A model generated the notes under the pieces. The model was not told where the DNA came from. It worked only from the letters and a program-made list of their open reading frames with translations, and searched no databases. From Mycolicibacterium sp. CBMA 226 (lineage in GTDB: Bacteria; Actinomycetota; Actinomycetes; Mycobacteriales; Mycobacteriaceae), in contig NZ_VTGY01000022.1 in NCBI RefSeq assembly GCF_009729075.1, positions 186,001-250,000 of the forward strand: a stretch of 64,000 nucleotides of DNA, written 5' to 3'. Within the stretch, counting starts at the first letter, position 1; each line of letters starts with the position of its first letter. Below, piece after piece: positions 26,018 to 36,587 of this stretch. The position numbers and the translations under genes are program-made.

Positions 26018-29000
26018 TTAATCAGATCGGGTCCGAGCGGTGCTCGAATTCACAACAGTTCCGTTAAAGCCTTGCATATCGTTGAAAATATTCACGTAGG
26101 CATTTTGCACGTTCCCAGCGGTAACTAGAGCGGCAATTGCGTTGTCGAATTCGACAGCGTCGTTTGCATAGGTGCCTTGACCGTGAGTATTCGTAGCCGA
26201 GGGTGCACCTGCGGAGTAGATCGCATACTGACCAGTCGGGTCCGCTTCGTAGGAAGCCTGGGCATCGGAGTGGGTAAAGTTGCTGTAGACGGTGTCGCCT
26301 TTGTCGGCGATGAGCAATGATTTAGCGGTGAGTTGGTCGGTCGTCTTCGTAAGCGGGGCGCCGAATAGGACAATATCGGTGACCAGCTTGGCATTAGGGT
26401 CCGTAGAGGCCGCGTAGTTCTGCATTTGTTCGCCTCCTCCGCTGAAGCCGACCAGCATTATCTGGCTTGGTTTCCAAGTCTGCACGTTTTGGTCGATGAA
26501 GTTACTAACGATGGGGTTTAGCCACCCAGCGTTTCCATGTATAGCGTCGTAGTAGGAGCCGCCGGGTACCCCAACCTGCCAATTGCCGGTGACGCCCGTC
26601 ATGTACACGATCATCTTCGTCGTCCCGGTGGGGGTCTTCACGATTTGTGCGGTCAGTTTGTCCGGGGTGTAGGGGTCCATGTTCTTGAACAGATTGGCGA
26701 CCTCATTGGGGTCGTAGATGGTGTTGCTGGTGTACACCGGGTTGACGTTCACTGAGATGGTGCGTGTGCCTGTGTCTACCCCGTTGGTTGCCGTATAGGT
26801 GAAGGTGTCGGTGCCCGTATAGCCGGCGTTGGGCGTGTAGGTGATTTTCGAACCATTCAAGGCAGCGCTGCCGTTCGTGGGTTGCGTAATTCCGGTGATC
26901 GTCGCGCCGGTGCTGGGGACGAAGGGGTTGGCTGTCGGGTCAAATGTCACCGGCGTGTTCGCATAGGTGTACGTCGAATAGTTGGAGACGAAGGTGGGTT
27001 CCGTCGCTGTTCCGGCAAGCCCGGGATTACCCACGCGCATCGCGTAGTCGATCGCGTCCACTGTGGGCGTGTTGGGTCCGGGGGTGTCGTAGGGCAGTCC
27101 CCCGTTGCCGCCGTTGCCCGCGATGGCGTTGGTGTTCCCTAGTGCCGTAGCGTTGCCGCCCGCTCCGCCGTTGCCGCCGATGTGGCCGCGGCCTCCTGCG
27201 CCGCCGTTGCCGCCTGTGGCCGTTGCGCGGGAGATGCCGCTGCTGTCCCCCGTCTGTGCGTACCCACCAGCGCCGCCGTTCCCGCCGCGAGAGTTGAGTG
27301 CGTCGATGGTGATGTTATTGCCGCCGGCACCGCCGACGCCTCCCGCAGCGTTTCCGGTCCCGCGAGCAGTCGCGGTTCCGCCGGCTCCGCCGGTTCCGCC
27401 GTTTGTGGAGTCCCCGACGCTGTTGCCGCCACTGCCGCCGGTGCCGCCGAAGGCGTCGCTAGCGCTGTAGGTGGTGGCATTACCGCCGGTGCCGCCGGAG
27501 CCGCCGTTGGCACCGTTGGCGCCTTGAGCGCCGCTGCCGCCGGCTCCGCCTTGGGCGTTGCCGCTGCCGGAGTTGGTTGCGTCGCCGCCGGCGCCGCCGG
27601 TTCCTTCTGTTCCCCCGGCGCCGCCGGCGCCGCCGGTACCGCCGATTGCGTTGATCGTTGCGTTGGCGTCGGTGACGGTGACGCCGCCGCCCGCACCGCC
27701 GGTGCCTCCGAAGCCCGTGGCCGTGGTCGCAGCGCCGCCCGTGCCGCCGGTGCCACCGATGGCGTTGCCGGCTCCAATGCCCGTTGCTGTTCCACCGATG
27801 CCGCCGGCACCTCCGGCGAAGGAGCCCGTCCCGCCGCTGCCGCCGCTGCCGCCTGTGGGGGTGTGGGTGTTGGAGGCGTTTTCTTTGAACGCTGCCCCGC
27901 CGATGCCGCCGGTACCTCCGGTGCCTCCGGCGGTGGCCAAGGAGTTGCCTCCATCTCCGCCGGTGCCGGCGGTGAATTGACCGAGGCCATAGTTGGTGGC
28001 GTCGCCGCCGGAGCCGCCGTATCCGCCGGTGTTGTTACCGTCGCCGCCGCGTCCGCCGGCACCGCCCTTTACGTTGCCGGTGTAGGCATAGTTGGTAATA
28101 CCGTTGGGGGTCATGCCCCCGGTGGCATCGCCGCCGGCACCGCCATGCCCGCCGGTCCCGGTGGGATCGTTGGCGCCGGCAGCTCCGGCGCCTCCGATGG
28201 CGTCACCGGTTCCTGAGTTGTATGCCGCCCCGCCGTCGCCGCCTTGGCCGCCGACGTTGTTTGCGCCGGCGGCTCCGGCTGTACCCCCCGATCCGCCGTA
28301 CGCGGTGCCGGATCCTTGGTTGGACGCGGTGCCACCGTAGCCGCCAGCACCATTGAAATAGCCTGTCGTTGCACCGGCTGTGGTAGTGCCGCCCGTGCCG
28401 CCGGTGCCACCGATCGCATCGGTGGTGGCGCTCGTGTTGTCGATAGAGGCTGCTCCACCGGCGCCGCCCCGGCCACCACCGCCGTCGGTGTAGCTGTAGC
28501 CGTCAGCGTTGACAATGTTGCCGGTGGTGCCGGTGCCGCCGTCACCACCGCGGGCTCCGCGGGCTGTGATCGTGGAGGCGGCGTTGTCGATCTCGGCGTA
28601 GCCGCCCTGGCCGCCATTGCCGCCCGAGTAGGTCGTACCGGTGCCGCCGGTTCCGCCGATTCCGGGGTTAACTTGTCCGCGGCCGGTGGTGTAGGCGGAG
28701 CCGCCTGCCCCGCCGCTGCCGCCCCATGCTCCGATGGCGCCCGCTCCACCGTGGCCGCCCGTTGCGGTCGCGGTAGACGTGCTGTTTTCGATCCCGGCGC
28801 CGCCAGCGGCGCCACCAGCGCCGCCGTGGCCAGGCCCTGATGCGGCGGTGCCGTCTCGGCCATCCGCGCCCGTGGCATTACCGAGCGCTGACGTGGTGTC
28901 GGCGTTACCGCCAGCACCGCCGGCACCGCCGTTTACGCCGACACCGCCGGCACCGCCGGAGGCACCCTGTGCGTCGACCGTGGAGGCGGCATTATAGATG

Positions 29001-32000
29001 GTCTCCGAACCGCCCGCACCACCAGCACCTCCTGTGCCATCGGGGCCGGTGGCAGTGCCGCCGTCTCCTCCGGTGCCGGCGGTGAGATAGCCGACACCGT
29101 ATGTGATGGCGTCACCACCAGCGCCTCCACTTCCACCGTTCGTGGCTCCATTTCCGCCTCGGCCGCCGGCGCCGGCTTTCGCCGTGGCTGTAGATGCGGG
29201 GTTGGGATTCGCGCCCGTTGGGCCGATGAAGCGTTCGCCAGGGACGATGGGGATTTGATATGCCCCACCTTCAGCTGCGCCGCCTGCGCCCCCGGCGCCG
29301 CCGGTAGCCGTCGGGTCATTGCCGCCGGTTGCGCCGGCGCCGCCGATCGCAAGGCCGGTTCCCGAGTTGTCAGCGCCGCCGCCGGCGCCGCCGGCACCCC
29401 CGCCCCCGCCAACGCCCGCCGCTCCCGCTCCACCGGCACCGCCGAACGCTGTTCCGGAGCCGGCGTTGGACGCAACACCGCCGGTGCCGCCGGCGCCACT
29501 GCCGAAGTCGGTTGTTGCGCCAGCGGTGGTGGTTCCGCCGCTACCGCCGGCACCGCCAATCGCATCGGCGGTGGCCGTGGCGGCGTCGATGTAGCCTCCG
29601 CCGCCGGCCCCGCCTTTCCCTCCGCCGCCGCGGGTGCTGCCGTAGATGGGGTCGGTACCGCTGGCGGTTGTTCCGGTTCCGCCGTCCCCGCCGCGCGCAC
29701 CTTGGGCTGTCACTGTGGAGGCGCCGTTGTCGATTTCGACGTTGCCGCCGGTTCCACCGTTTCCGCCTGCGAAGGTGAGGCCGTGGCCGCCGGCGCCACC
29801 GATGCCGGCGTGGGCTTGTCCGAGGCCGGTAGTGAGGGCGTAGCCGCCCTGGCCGCCGTCGCCGCCCCAGGCTCCGGTCGCTCCGGCCCCAGCGTCGCCG
29901 CCTGTGGCTGTCGCTGTCGAAGCTGTGTTGAAGATGGCGCCGCTGCCGCCCGCGCCACCGGCGCCGCCAACGCCGTCGGCGCCTGAGCCGGGGGTGCCGT
30001 CGCGGCCGGCCGCGCCGGTGGCATTGCCCAACCCTTCGGTGAGGGCGCTGCCACCGGTACCGCCGGCCCCACCGCTGAGACCGGTACCGCCGGCACCTCC
30101 GCTGCCGCCTATTGCGTCAACTGTTGAGTTGGGGTTGTAGATGTTGACGACGCCGCCCATGCCACCGCTCCCGCCGGGGCCGTTGGTGGCGTTGCCTCCG
30201 TCGCCGCCAGCGCCCGCGGTGACTTGTCCCATGCCGAAACTTAGTGCGCCACCGCCAATTCCGCCCGCCCCGCCGCTCATCGCGCCGTCGCCGCCGCGGC
30301 CGCCGGTGCCGCCGGTAGCCGTTCCGGTCAATGGCGTGGGGGCTGGAAGTTGGCTGGGGCTGGCTGTGGTGAGGCTGTCGGGGGTGAGATACATGCCGAT
30401 CACGGCGCTCCCGCCGACGCCACCCATGCCGCCGCGGCCGGTGGGATCGTTGAGGCCTGCCGCGCCGGCTCCGCCGACGGCGTTGCCTTCTCCGGAGTTG
30501 AACCCGCTTCCGCCGACGCCGCCGGCGCCGCTGTAGCCGTCAGGGTCGGCCGTTCCTCCGGTGCCGCCGGTTCCGCCGAACGCCGTGCCTGATCCGCGGT
30601 TGGAGGCGTATCCGCCGGTTCCACCATTGGCGCTGCGGCCGCCGGTGCCGGTGCTGGCGCCGCCGATGCCGCCGTCGCCGCCGATCGCGTCGTTGGTGGC
30701 CCTGGTGTTGTCGATGAGGGCCATGCCGCCGTCGCCGCCGGCGCCGCCGCCGATGTAGGGGTAGCCGTTGGTGGGGTTGGTGCCTCCGGTGGTGCCGGTG
30801 CCGCCGGTGCCGCCCCGTCCGCCATGCGCGGTGACGGTGGAGGACGCGTTGTCGATTTCGACGTAGCCGCCGTCGCCGCCGCGGCCGCCGCCGAGTGTGC
30901 CTGCGCCGCCGGCGCCGCCGGCTCCCGCTTCGACCTGGCCGAGGCCGTCGGTGTAGGCGGAGCCGCCGAATCCGCCGTAGCCGCCGAAGGCTCCGGTGCC
31001 ACCGGCACCGGCAGCCCCGCCGGTTGCGGTCGCTGTGGAGGCGATGTTTTGGATTCGGGCGCTGCCGCCGTGTCCGCCGGTGCCGCCGGCGGAGGAACTG
31101 GAGTGGGGGTCGCCGGTTCCTGCGGCGCCGCCGGTGCCGCCGATCGCCTGGCCCAGGCCGGAGTTCACTGCGCTGCCGCCTGCGCCGCCGTCAGCGCCGT
31201 TGGGGTGGGTCGCGTCGCTGCTGGCTCCGGTTCCGCCCGCTCCGCCGTAGTTGGTTTCTGCGGACAGGGTGCCGGCTGCTCCAGTGGCGCCGGTCAGTCC
31301 GGCGACCAGACCAGTGCCGCCAGCGCCACCGGAGCCGCCCTGGCCGACCACGCTGCCGGCGTCGCCGGAGTTGCCTCCGTTGCCACCCGATCCGTCGCTG
31401 CCGGCGCCGGTTTGTTCCCACGCGGTCCCGGAAGGCGCCGGGGCAACGTCGCTGCCGCCGCCGATTTGTCCCCAGACTCCGGCCGCGCCTGCGCCGCCGA
31501 TGCCACCGCCGCCGGTGGTGCCGCCGGTTCCGCCTTGGCCTCCGACTCCACCGTTGCCGGTGTGGCCGGAGCCTCCGGCCGCGACGACGCCGCCGGCACC
31601 ACCGTGGCCACCTTGGCCGCCTTGGCCTCCGGACCCGCCGATACCGCCGTTGCCGCCGGTTCCGTTGTTGAGTCCGGCTACCCCAGCACCGCCGGCGCCG
31701 CCGGTTCCGCCTGTTCCGCCTTGGCCGCCTTGGCCACCGGCGCCGCCCGCGCCGCCGTTGCCCGAGATCGCGCCGCCTTGGCCACCGCTGCCGCCGGCGC
31801 CGCCGGTCGCACCCGTGCTGCCACTGCCGCCGGTTCCGCCCGTTGCCCCCGCGGCGCCCGTGGCTCCGACTGTTCCGGTCGCTCCGATCGTGCCGATGCC
31901 GCCAGCGCCACCCTTGCCGCCGTCACCGATCAGGATCGCATTGCCGCCCGTACCCCCGGCCGCGCCTTGGCTGCCGCTGCCGCCGTCACCTCCATCACCG

Positions 32001-35000
32001 ATCAGGCCGGCATTGCCGCCGCTGCCGCCAGTCATTCCCGCGGTGGTGACATCAAAGCCCTTGCCGCCGTTGCCAATCAGCACGCCGCCGTTGCCGCCGT
32101 TGGGGTGAGTCGCGGTGCCGTCGGCGCCGTTGCCGACCAGTTCGTCGCCCGCGACGATTTCGGTGGCAACGTTTTCGACGGCGCCGCGGCTGGCCGCCGT
32201 GCTCGCTGTTCCATTGGTGATCGCGGGCCCGGAAGCCGTGGTGTTGGCGCCGGGGTCGAGGTCGATTGTGGTCAGAGTGTTGTCGGCGGTGTTGGCGGTG
32301 TAGATCGTGCCGCCCGGGCCGGTGGCCACGGCGCCGGGGGCGGATCCCACGGTGTCGGTGCCGGCGATGGTGTTGGTGGCGGTGTTGATCACCGTCAGGG
32401 TGCCGTCGGCGCTGTTGGCGACGTAGGCCGCCGTGCCGTCGGAGGAGACGGCCACGCCGGTGGGGTCGGCGCCGACGGTGATGGTCTTAGTGACGTTGCC
32501 CGTGGCGGCGTCGATGACCGATACGGTGCCATTGTTGCCGTTGACGACGTATGCCGTTGTGCCCATGGGGCTTACTGCGATGCCGAGGGGTTCAGATCCG
32601 ACGGTGATGGTCTTGGTCACGGTGCCGGTGGCGGTGTCGATCACTGACACGGTGCCGCTGCTGGCGTTGGTGACGTATGCCGTTGTGCCCATGGGGTTTA
32701 CCGCGACGCCGTAGGGATCGGCGCCGACGGTGATGGTCTTGGTCACGGTGCCCGTGGCGACGTTGACAACCGATACGGTGCCGTCGAGGGCGTTGGTGAC
32801 GTAGACGGTCTGGCCGCTGGGGGCGACGGTCACCCCGACGGGCGCAGAGCCGACCGCGATGGTCTTGGTGACTGAGTTGCTGGAGGTGTTGATCACCGAC
32901 ACGGTGCCGTCGGCCAGGTTAGTGACGTATGCCGTTGTGCCGGTGGGGTTTACCGCGACACCGTAGGGCGCAGTCCCGACCGGGATGGTGGTTGTGGTGG
33001 CGCCGGTTTTGGTGTTCACCACCGAGACGGTGCCGTCGGCGCCGTTGGTGACGTAGGCGGTGGCGCCGTCGGGGCTAACGGCCACTCCGAATGGGGTGGT
33101 GCCGACGGCGTTGATGGTGTGGCTCAAGGTGGTGGCCACCGGCACGGTGACGGTGCCGGGGGCGCTGGTGGTGGTGCCGCTGGTGGCGGTCACCGTGAAG
33201 CTGTCGGTGGTCGCGGCGCCTTGGGAGGCCTGGTACAGCGCCACCGCGGTGGGCGTGTAGGTGAAGGTGGAACCGGTGATGGTGACCGTGCCGCTGGTGG
33301 GGGCAGAGGCGACGGTGTAGGTGATGGGGGCGCCTGTCGGGTTGGCCGAGGTCAGGGTGCCGGTGACCACGCCGGTGGCGGCGTTGGTGGACAGGCCGGT
33401 CGCGGTCGGGACCGTCTGTGTCGTAACGGATGTCGGTTCGACCGGCACCGTGATCTGAGAGCTGGCGCTCTGGCTGCCGTTCGACGCGGTCACCGTGAAG
33501 GTGTCCGTGGTGGAGGTGGTTGCCGTGGTCCGCGCGGTGGGCGTTGGGGTGTAGGTGAATACGCCGGTAGTGCCGTTGAGCTGTACCGACCCGCTGGTGG
33601 GGTTGGTGGACACCGTGTAGGTCAGCGTCTGTCCCGCCGGGTCGGTGGATGAGATGGTGCCGGTGACCGAGCCGCCGACCGGATCGGCGGCGACCTTGCT
33701 GGCGACCGGCGCCGACGGAACGTCGGGGACCGCGACAATCGGCACAGAGACGGTGCCGGCGGTGCTGGTGTAGGTGCCGTTGGAGGCGGTGACGGTGAAG
33801 GTGTCGGTGGTGGGTCCACCGACGGAGGCGTTCGCCCGGGCCTGCAGGTTCGGTGTGTAGGTGTACGCGCCACTGGGGGTCACCGTGACGACGCCGTTGG
33901 TCGGGCCGCCGCTGCCAGATGCGGTGTAGGTCAACGATTTTCCGAGCGGATCGGTGGCGGTGAGGGTGCCCGTCACGACGCCGCCCGCACCGGTGTGCTG
34001 GCTGGCGGAGGTCGGTGTCGATGGGACGTCGGCCGCGGCGATCAGGACGGTGACGCTCTCGTTGGTGGAGGCGAGGCCGTCGCCGACGGTGACGGTGAAG
34101 GTGTCCGAGGTCGGCCCGCCTGTCGCTGCGGACAGTCGGGCGTTCGAGGTGGGGGTGTAGGTGTAGGTGCCGGTCGAGTCCACGGTGGCGGTGCCATGGG
34201 CCGGTGTGGTGCTGACCGCGTACGTGAGCGGCAGGCCGGCTTGTTCGGTGGCGCCGAGGGCGCCGGTGACGGTGCCGGTGGTCGGGTTCGGCGGGCCGAC
34301 GGTGGGGGTGCCGGCGACCGGTGGAGCGGCGCCGGCGGCGGTTTCGAACTGGCGGAACAGCCCCCACAGGAATGCGCCGAATGGGTTGGAGGGCGCGGTT
34401 GGGCCTTGCGGGTTGGCGCCGAACACGGTCAGGAAGCCGGCCACGACGTTGAGCAACGGTACCCACGGCGAAGGCACGGGTGTGGCGGCCGCGGTGACTG
34501 TCGGGTTGATGGCGGCGGTGGTAGTGACCGCCGCGAGCCTGGCCTGCGACGTGAGTGCCGTGCCGGTGATCGCGGTGGTGGGGTTGAGTACGGCGCCGAT
34601 CGGCTCGAGGGTGCGGGGTTGCTGTCCACTGGCTGCCGCGGTGGTGGCCGATGATGGAATAGCCGCGGTCGCGGTAGCAGTGAGCGCGGCGGTCTTACCG
34701 GCGGCAGCAGCTTCTGTGGCGCTGTGAGTCGGGGCTGGGGCGTTGGGGTTGCTGCGGTTGATGATCGATGTGGGTGGCTTTGTCGTTGTCCCGCGGAGGT
34801 TGTCAGCGGTGGAGCCGGTGGGGTCGGCCGAGGCGGGCGTCCCCGAAGTTGAAGCAGAAAGCGACGCGGTGGGGTCGGTCGGTGCGGCTGTCGTGGAGGC
34901 GCCCGCGCCGGTTGCGGTGACAGGGTTGCGCCGCCCCGGCGACCCGGTTGGCGCCTTGCCTGTGCCGCCGGCGTCTGGGTCACCGGTAGTGGGTGCTGAT

Positions 35001-35311
35001 TGTCCAGGATTTTTGGTGCCCGGCGAATCACTGGGGCGCTGCCCGGCAGTGTCGTGTCCGCTGGACGCAGCATCACCGCTGCTGCCAGTCGGCCCCTTGG
35101 AGGATGCGGATGGTTTCGATCCCGCACTGGCTCCGTCGTCCGCGGCCGCGACGGCGACACCGTTGACCAGAGCAGCACCGATTCCTAGTGCGACGGCGCC
35201 AGTGCCCAGCCACTTGTAGGGTTCACGCGCCGGGCGTTCGGCGTGCCGTGCCCGATGAGACTTGTGTACCGCTGCCGACTTACGACGCCCACCACGATGC
35301 CGCCCGGCCAT
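26018..35311 (-). CDS. giant secreted PGRS-like protein with YVTN propeller and C-terminal serine hydrolase
   Basis: The ATG at 35311 follows GAGGGGG at a spacing of four; the frame extends upstream without a site. The 3,097-residue product begins with a very basic segment and a signal sequence (WLGTGAVALGIGAALVNGVA, residues about 39-58). A Ser/Thr/Pro-rich low-complexity part runs to about 330. Four cadherin/VCBS-like repeats (GTYTYTPTSNARLSA, DTFTVTxSNG) fill about 340-725. A YVTN-type beta-propeller (YGVAVNPTGTTAYVTN units) spans about 728-1035. A PGRS-like region of GGxGGx repeats opens with LVGNGADGTATHPNGG and runs to about 2770. An Ig-like repeat follows, then an alpha/beta-hydrolase domain with nucleophile motif GFSGG (Ser about 2957). 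It has no PE domain. It is likely a surface or secreted protein. Confidence 0.9.
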   Translation of the reverse strand: MAGRHRGGRRKSAAVHKSHRARHAERPAREPYKWLGTGAVALGIGAALVNGVAVAAADDGASAGSKPSASSKGPTGSSGDAASSGHDTAGQRPSDSPGTKNPGQSAPTTGDPDAGGTGKAPTGSPGRRNPVTATGAGASTTAAPTDPTASLSASTSGTPASADPTGSTADNLRGTTTKPPTSIINRSNPNAPAPTHSATEAAAAGKTAALTATATAAIPSSATTAAASGQQPRTLEPIGAVLNPTTAITGTALTSQARLAAVTTTAAINPTVTAAATPVPSPWVPLLNVVAGFLTVFGANPQGPTAPSNPFGAFLWGLFRQFETAAGAAPPVAGTPTVGPPNPTTGTVTGALGATEQAGLPLTYAVSTTPAHGTATVDSTGTYTYTPTSNARLSAATGGPTSDTFTVTVGDGLASTNESVTVLIAAADVPSTPTSASQHTGAGGVVTGTLTATDPLGKSLTYTASGSGGPTNGVVTVTPSGAYTYTPNLQARANASVGGPTTDTFTVTASNGTYTSTAGTVSVPIVAVPDVPSAPVASKVAADPVGGSVTGTISSTDPAGQTLTYTVSTNPTSGSVQLNGTTGVFTYTPTPTARTTATTSTTDTFTVTASNGSQSASSQITVPVEPTSVTTQTVPTATGLSTNAATGVVTGTLTSANPTGAPITYTVASAPTSGTVTITGSTFTYTPTAVALYQASQGAATTDSFTVTATSGTTTSAPGTVTVPVATTLSHTINAVGTTPFGVAVSPDGATAYVTNGADGTVSVVNTKTGATTTTIPVGTAPYGVAVNPTGTTAYVTNLADGTVSVINTSSNSVTKTIAVGSAPVGVTVAPSGQTVYVTNALDGTVSVVNVATGTVTKTITVGADPYGVAVNPMGTTAYVTNASSGTVSVIDTATGTVTKTITVGSEPLGIAVSPMGTTAYVVNGNNGTVSVIDAATGNVTKTITVGADPTGVAVSSDGTAAYVANSADGTLTVINTATNTIAGTDTVGSAPGAVATGPGGTIYTANTADNTLTTIDLDPGANTTASGPAITNGTASTAASRGAVENVATEIVAGDELVGNGADGTATHPNGGNGGVLIGNGGKGFDVTTAGMTGGSGGNAGLIGDGGDGGSGSQGAAGGTGGNAILIGDGGKGGAGGIGTIGATGTVGATGAAGATGGTGGSGSTGATGGAGGSGGQGGAISGNGGAGGAGGQGGQGGTGGTGGAGGAGVAGLNNGTGGNGGIGGSGGQGGQGGHGGAGGVVAAGGSGHTGNGGVGGQGGTGGTTGGGGIGGAGAAGVWGQIGGGSDVAPAPSGTAWEQTGAGSDGSGGNGGNSGDAGSVVGQGGSGGAGGTGLVAGLTGATGAAGTLSAETNYGGAGGTGASSDATHPNGADGGAGGSAVNSGLGQAIGGTGGAAGTGDPHSSSSAGGTGGHGGSARIQNIASTATATGGAAGAGGTGAFGGYGGFGGSAYTDGLGQVEAGAGGAGGAGTLGGGRGGDGGYVEIDNASSTVTAHGGRGGTGGTGTTGGTNPTNGYPYIGGGAGGDGGMALIDNTRATNDAIGGDGGIGGASTGTGGRSANGGTGGYASNRGSGTAFGGTGGTGGTADPDGYSGAGGVGGSGFNSGEGNAVGGAGAAGLNDPTGRGGMGGVGGSAVIGMYLTPDSLTTASPSQLPAPTPLTGTATGGTGGRGGDGAMSGGAGGIGGGALSFGMGQVTAGAGGDGGNATNGPGGSGGMGGVVNIYNPNSTVDAIGGSGGAGGTGLSGGAGGTGGSALTEGLGNATGAAGRDGTPGSGADGVGGAGGAGGSGAIFNTASTATATGGDAGAGATGAWGGDGGQGGYALTTGLGQAHAGIGGAGGHGLTFAGGNGGTGGNVEIDNGASTVTAQGARGGDGGTGTTASGTDPIYGSTRGGGGKGGAGGGGYIDAATATADAIGGAGGSGGTTTAGATTDFGSGAGGTGGVASNAGSGTAFGGAGGAGAAGVGGGGGAGGAGGGADNSGTGLAIGGAGATGGNDPTATGGAGGAGGAAEGGAYQIPIVPGERFIGPTGANPNPASTATAKAGAGGRGGNGATNGGSGGAGGDAITYGVGYLTAGTGGDGGTATGPDGTGGAGGAGGSETIYNAASTVDAQGASGGAGGVGVNGGAGGAGGNADTTSALGNATGADGRDGTAASGPGHGGAGGAAGGAGIENSTSTATATGGHGGAGAIGAWGGSGGAGGSAYTTGRGQVNPGIGGTGGTGTTYSGGNGGQGGYAEIDNAASTITARGARGGDGGTGTTGNIVNADGYSYTDGGGGRGGAGGAASIDNTSATTDAIGGTGGTGGTTTAGATTGYFNGAGGYGGTASNQGSGTAYGGSGGTAGAAGANNVGGQGGDGGAAYNSGTGDAIGGAGAAGANDPTGTGGHGGAGGDATGGMTPNGITNYAYTGNVKGGAGGRGGDGNNTGGYGGSGGDATNYGLGQFTAGTGGDGGNSLATAGGTGGTGGIGGAAFKENASNTHTPTGGSGGSGGTGSFAGGAGGIGGTATGIGAGNAIGGTGGTGGAATTATGFGGTGGAGGGVTVTDANATINAIGGTGGAGGAGGTEGTGGAGGDATNSGSGNAQGGAGGSGAQGANGANGGSGGTGGNATTYSASDAFGGTGGSGGNSVGDSTNGGTGGAGGTATARGTGNAAGGVGGAGGNNITIDALNSRGGNGGAGGYAQTGDSSGISRATATGGNGGAGGRGHIGGNGGAGGNATALGNTNAIAGNGGNGGLPYDTPGPNTPTVDAIDYAMRVGNPGLAGTATEPTFVSNYSTYTYANTPVTFDPTANPFVPSTGATITGITQPTNGSAALNGSKITYTPNAGYTGTDTFTYTATNGVDTGTRTISVNVNPVYTSNTIYDPNEVANLFKNMDPYTPDKLTAQIVKTPTGTTKMIVYMTGVTGNWQVGVPGGSYYDAIHGNAGWLNPIVSNFIDQNVQTWKPSQIMLVGFSGGGEQMQNYAASTDPNAKLVTDIVLFGAPLTKTTDQLTAKSLLIADKGDTVYSNFTHSDAQASYEADPTGQYAIYSAGAPSATNTHGQGTYANDAVEFDNAIAALVTAGNVQNAYVNIFNDMQGFNGTVVNSSTARTRSD

Positions 35312-35398
35312 CACGCCCCCTCGATGTGTAGATGTTCGGCTGATAGATATCACAGTTTCAGCAAAGGCAACGCCCGAATTCAGGCGATGGGTACGATA

Positions 35399-35416
35399 TT
35401 CAACCGATCGGAGTAC
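35399..35416. promoter_or_regulatory. shared 18-bp element upstream of the giant PGRS-like gene
   Basis: TTCAACCGATCGGAGTAC at this position is identical to 37197-37214. It lies 88 bp upstream of the start at 35311. The core CCGATCGG is palindromic. Both copies point the same way relative to the minus-strand gene they precede. Confidence 0.65.
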
Positions 35417-35597
35417 GCCGTTGGGATAACGGTTCTTTCGGCGCTTTTCAAACCGAGTTCGACGGGCATCTGCCGCGCTCCAGCCAGGTTCACAGCAAAT
35501 CACTATTTACTTCACAGTAAATTCACTGCATCTGGCGGCGCATGGTGCATCCATGCACCATGCAGCGACTGGGCGGCCCGCCCCATTCACTCCCGAA

Positions 35598-36587
35598 TTA
35601 CGGATGTCCACGGCCCAGCAGCCGACGGCCGTGAACCGCGTGGATAGCCCAACCATCCGACCACAACGCTGCGGGCCCCCGGTCACGATGCAACCGCGGG
35701 CCCTCAGGCCCCGATTCGATATGCAGCTCGATCGGCAGGTCGCTGACCATAACGAAGTCGGCGAACGGCCACCAATAACCGGCCGACTCCGCTGACTGCA
35801 CCGCGGCACTGAGTTTCCAAACCCTCTCCCCCACCGGCAATTTCACCTCGTCACGCAGAAAGGCCACCGCGGCGAGCTCACTGGACCGCCACCGGCCGGC
35901 GCGCCGTTCCATCCAGGGCCATAGGCACGGACGCGTCGCGTGCGAACTCGAGGTTGCGGCAACCGCCGCGTTGATGCACGAACGGACGCTGTCGTTGATG
36001 GCGCGACCGATCACGTCGTCGACCGCCGCGCGGACCGGTTGTCCTACTGCTGCACGGGCAGCCGCCGAGGCGGAGCGCCACTGCGAGAGGCTAGCTGCGA
36101 TCTCCCGGTCAGCTGCGCCCATCTGCAAGCTCATGACCGCCGCCCGAAAGTCGGGGCTTTCGGCATCATGCACCTGCTGTGTTGCTCCGGCAATCGCTGA
36201 GCGGACCGCGCACGCAATGCTGGCGGCGACCGACTGTTCAAGCACTCCACCGGTGGCCGCCTCGACGGCCGCGGCGATATCGGTGTCATTGCTGGCGACG
36301 AATGCCGCCGGATTGCTGATCATCTTGCCTGTCAACAGGTTTGCTCGGCGCAGATCGGTGATGAGGCGCTGGGCAACCGGCGCGGCGAAAGCGCCCACCA
36401 CGGGCGAGGGCACGCGGACGACCACGCCGGGCCACAGGCAGCCCGCAGTCTCGTAGCACCGGCGGGCACCGGTCTCCCACGCCCGCCACTCGGCAACGGT
36501 GACTGAACCACATCGCAGGCCACGCTCAATCCACTCCTGCACGAACAGGGCGGTGCGGTGGCGACCCACCTGCGCGGCGTCGCTCAC
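35598..36587 (-). CDS. DUF6745-domain protein
   Basis: The preferred GTG at 36587 gives 329 residues; a TTG at 36629 would add 14. The C-terminus reads GPRLHRDRGPAALWSDGWAI then HAVHGRRL. This is the characteristic closing element of DUF6745 proteins, in which a beta strand and a His-rich turn end the protein. The N-terminal part (WRAWETGARRCYETAG then VVVRVPSPVV) also fits. The family has no established function and is scattered in actinobacteria, often near variable or repeat-rich genes. The protein is Ala-rich and predicted cytoplasmic. Confidence 0.7.
   Translation of the reverse strand: MSDAAQVGRHRTALFVQEWIERGLRCGSVTVAEWRAWETGARRCYETAGCLWPGVVVRVPSPVVGAFAAPVAQRLITDLRRANLLTGKMISNPAAFVASNDTDIAAAVEAATGGVLEQSVAASIACAVRSAIAGATQQVHDAESPDFRAAVMSLQMGAADREIAASLSQWRSASAAARAAVGQPVRAAVDDVIGRAINDSVRSCINAAVAATSSSHATRPCLWPWMERRAGRWRSSELAAVAFLRDEVKLPVGERVWKLSAAVQSAESAGYWWPFADFVMVSDLPIELHIESGPEGPRLHRDRGPAALWSDGWAIHAVHGRRLLGRGHP

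Noticed and set aside
27100..32100. Regularly repeated DNA that could suggest a CRISPR or tandem repeat array
   Set aside because: The repeats are imperfect, in phase with codons, and follow from the GGxGGx protein pattern; there are no constant repeats with unique spacers.
27105..32647. Many long plus-strand Pro/Ala/Gly- or Arg-rich open frames
   Set aside because: They are antisense shadows of the glycine-rich PGRS repeats (GGC/GCC codons give open frames in all phases). They lack ribosome sites and domains.
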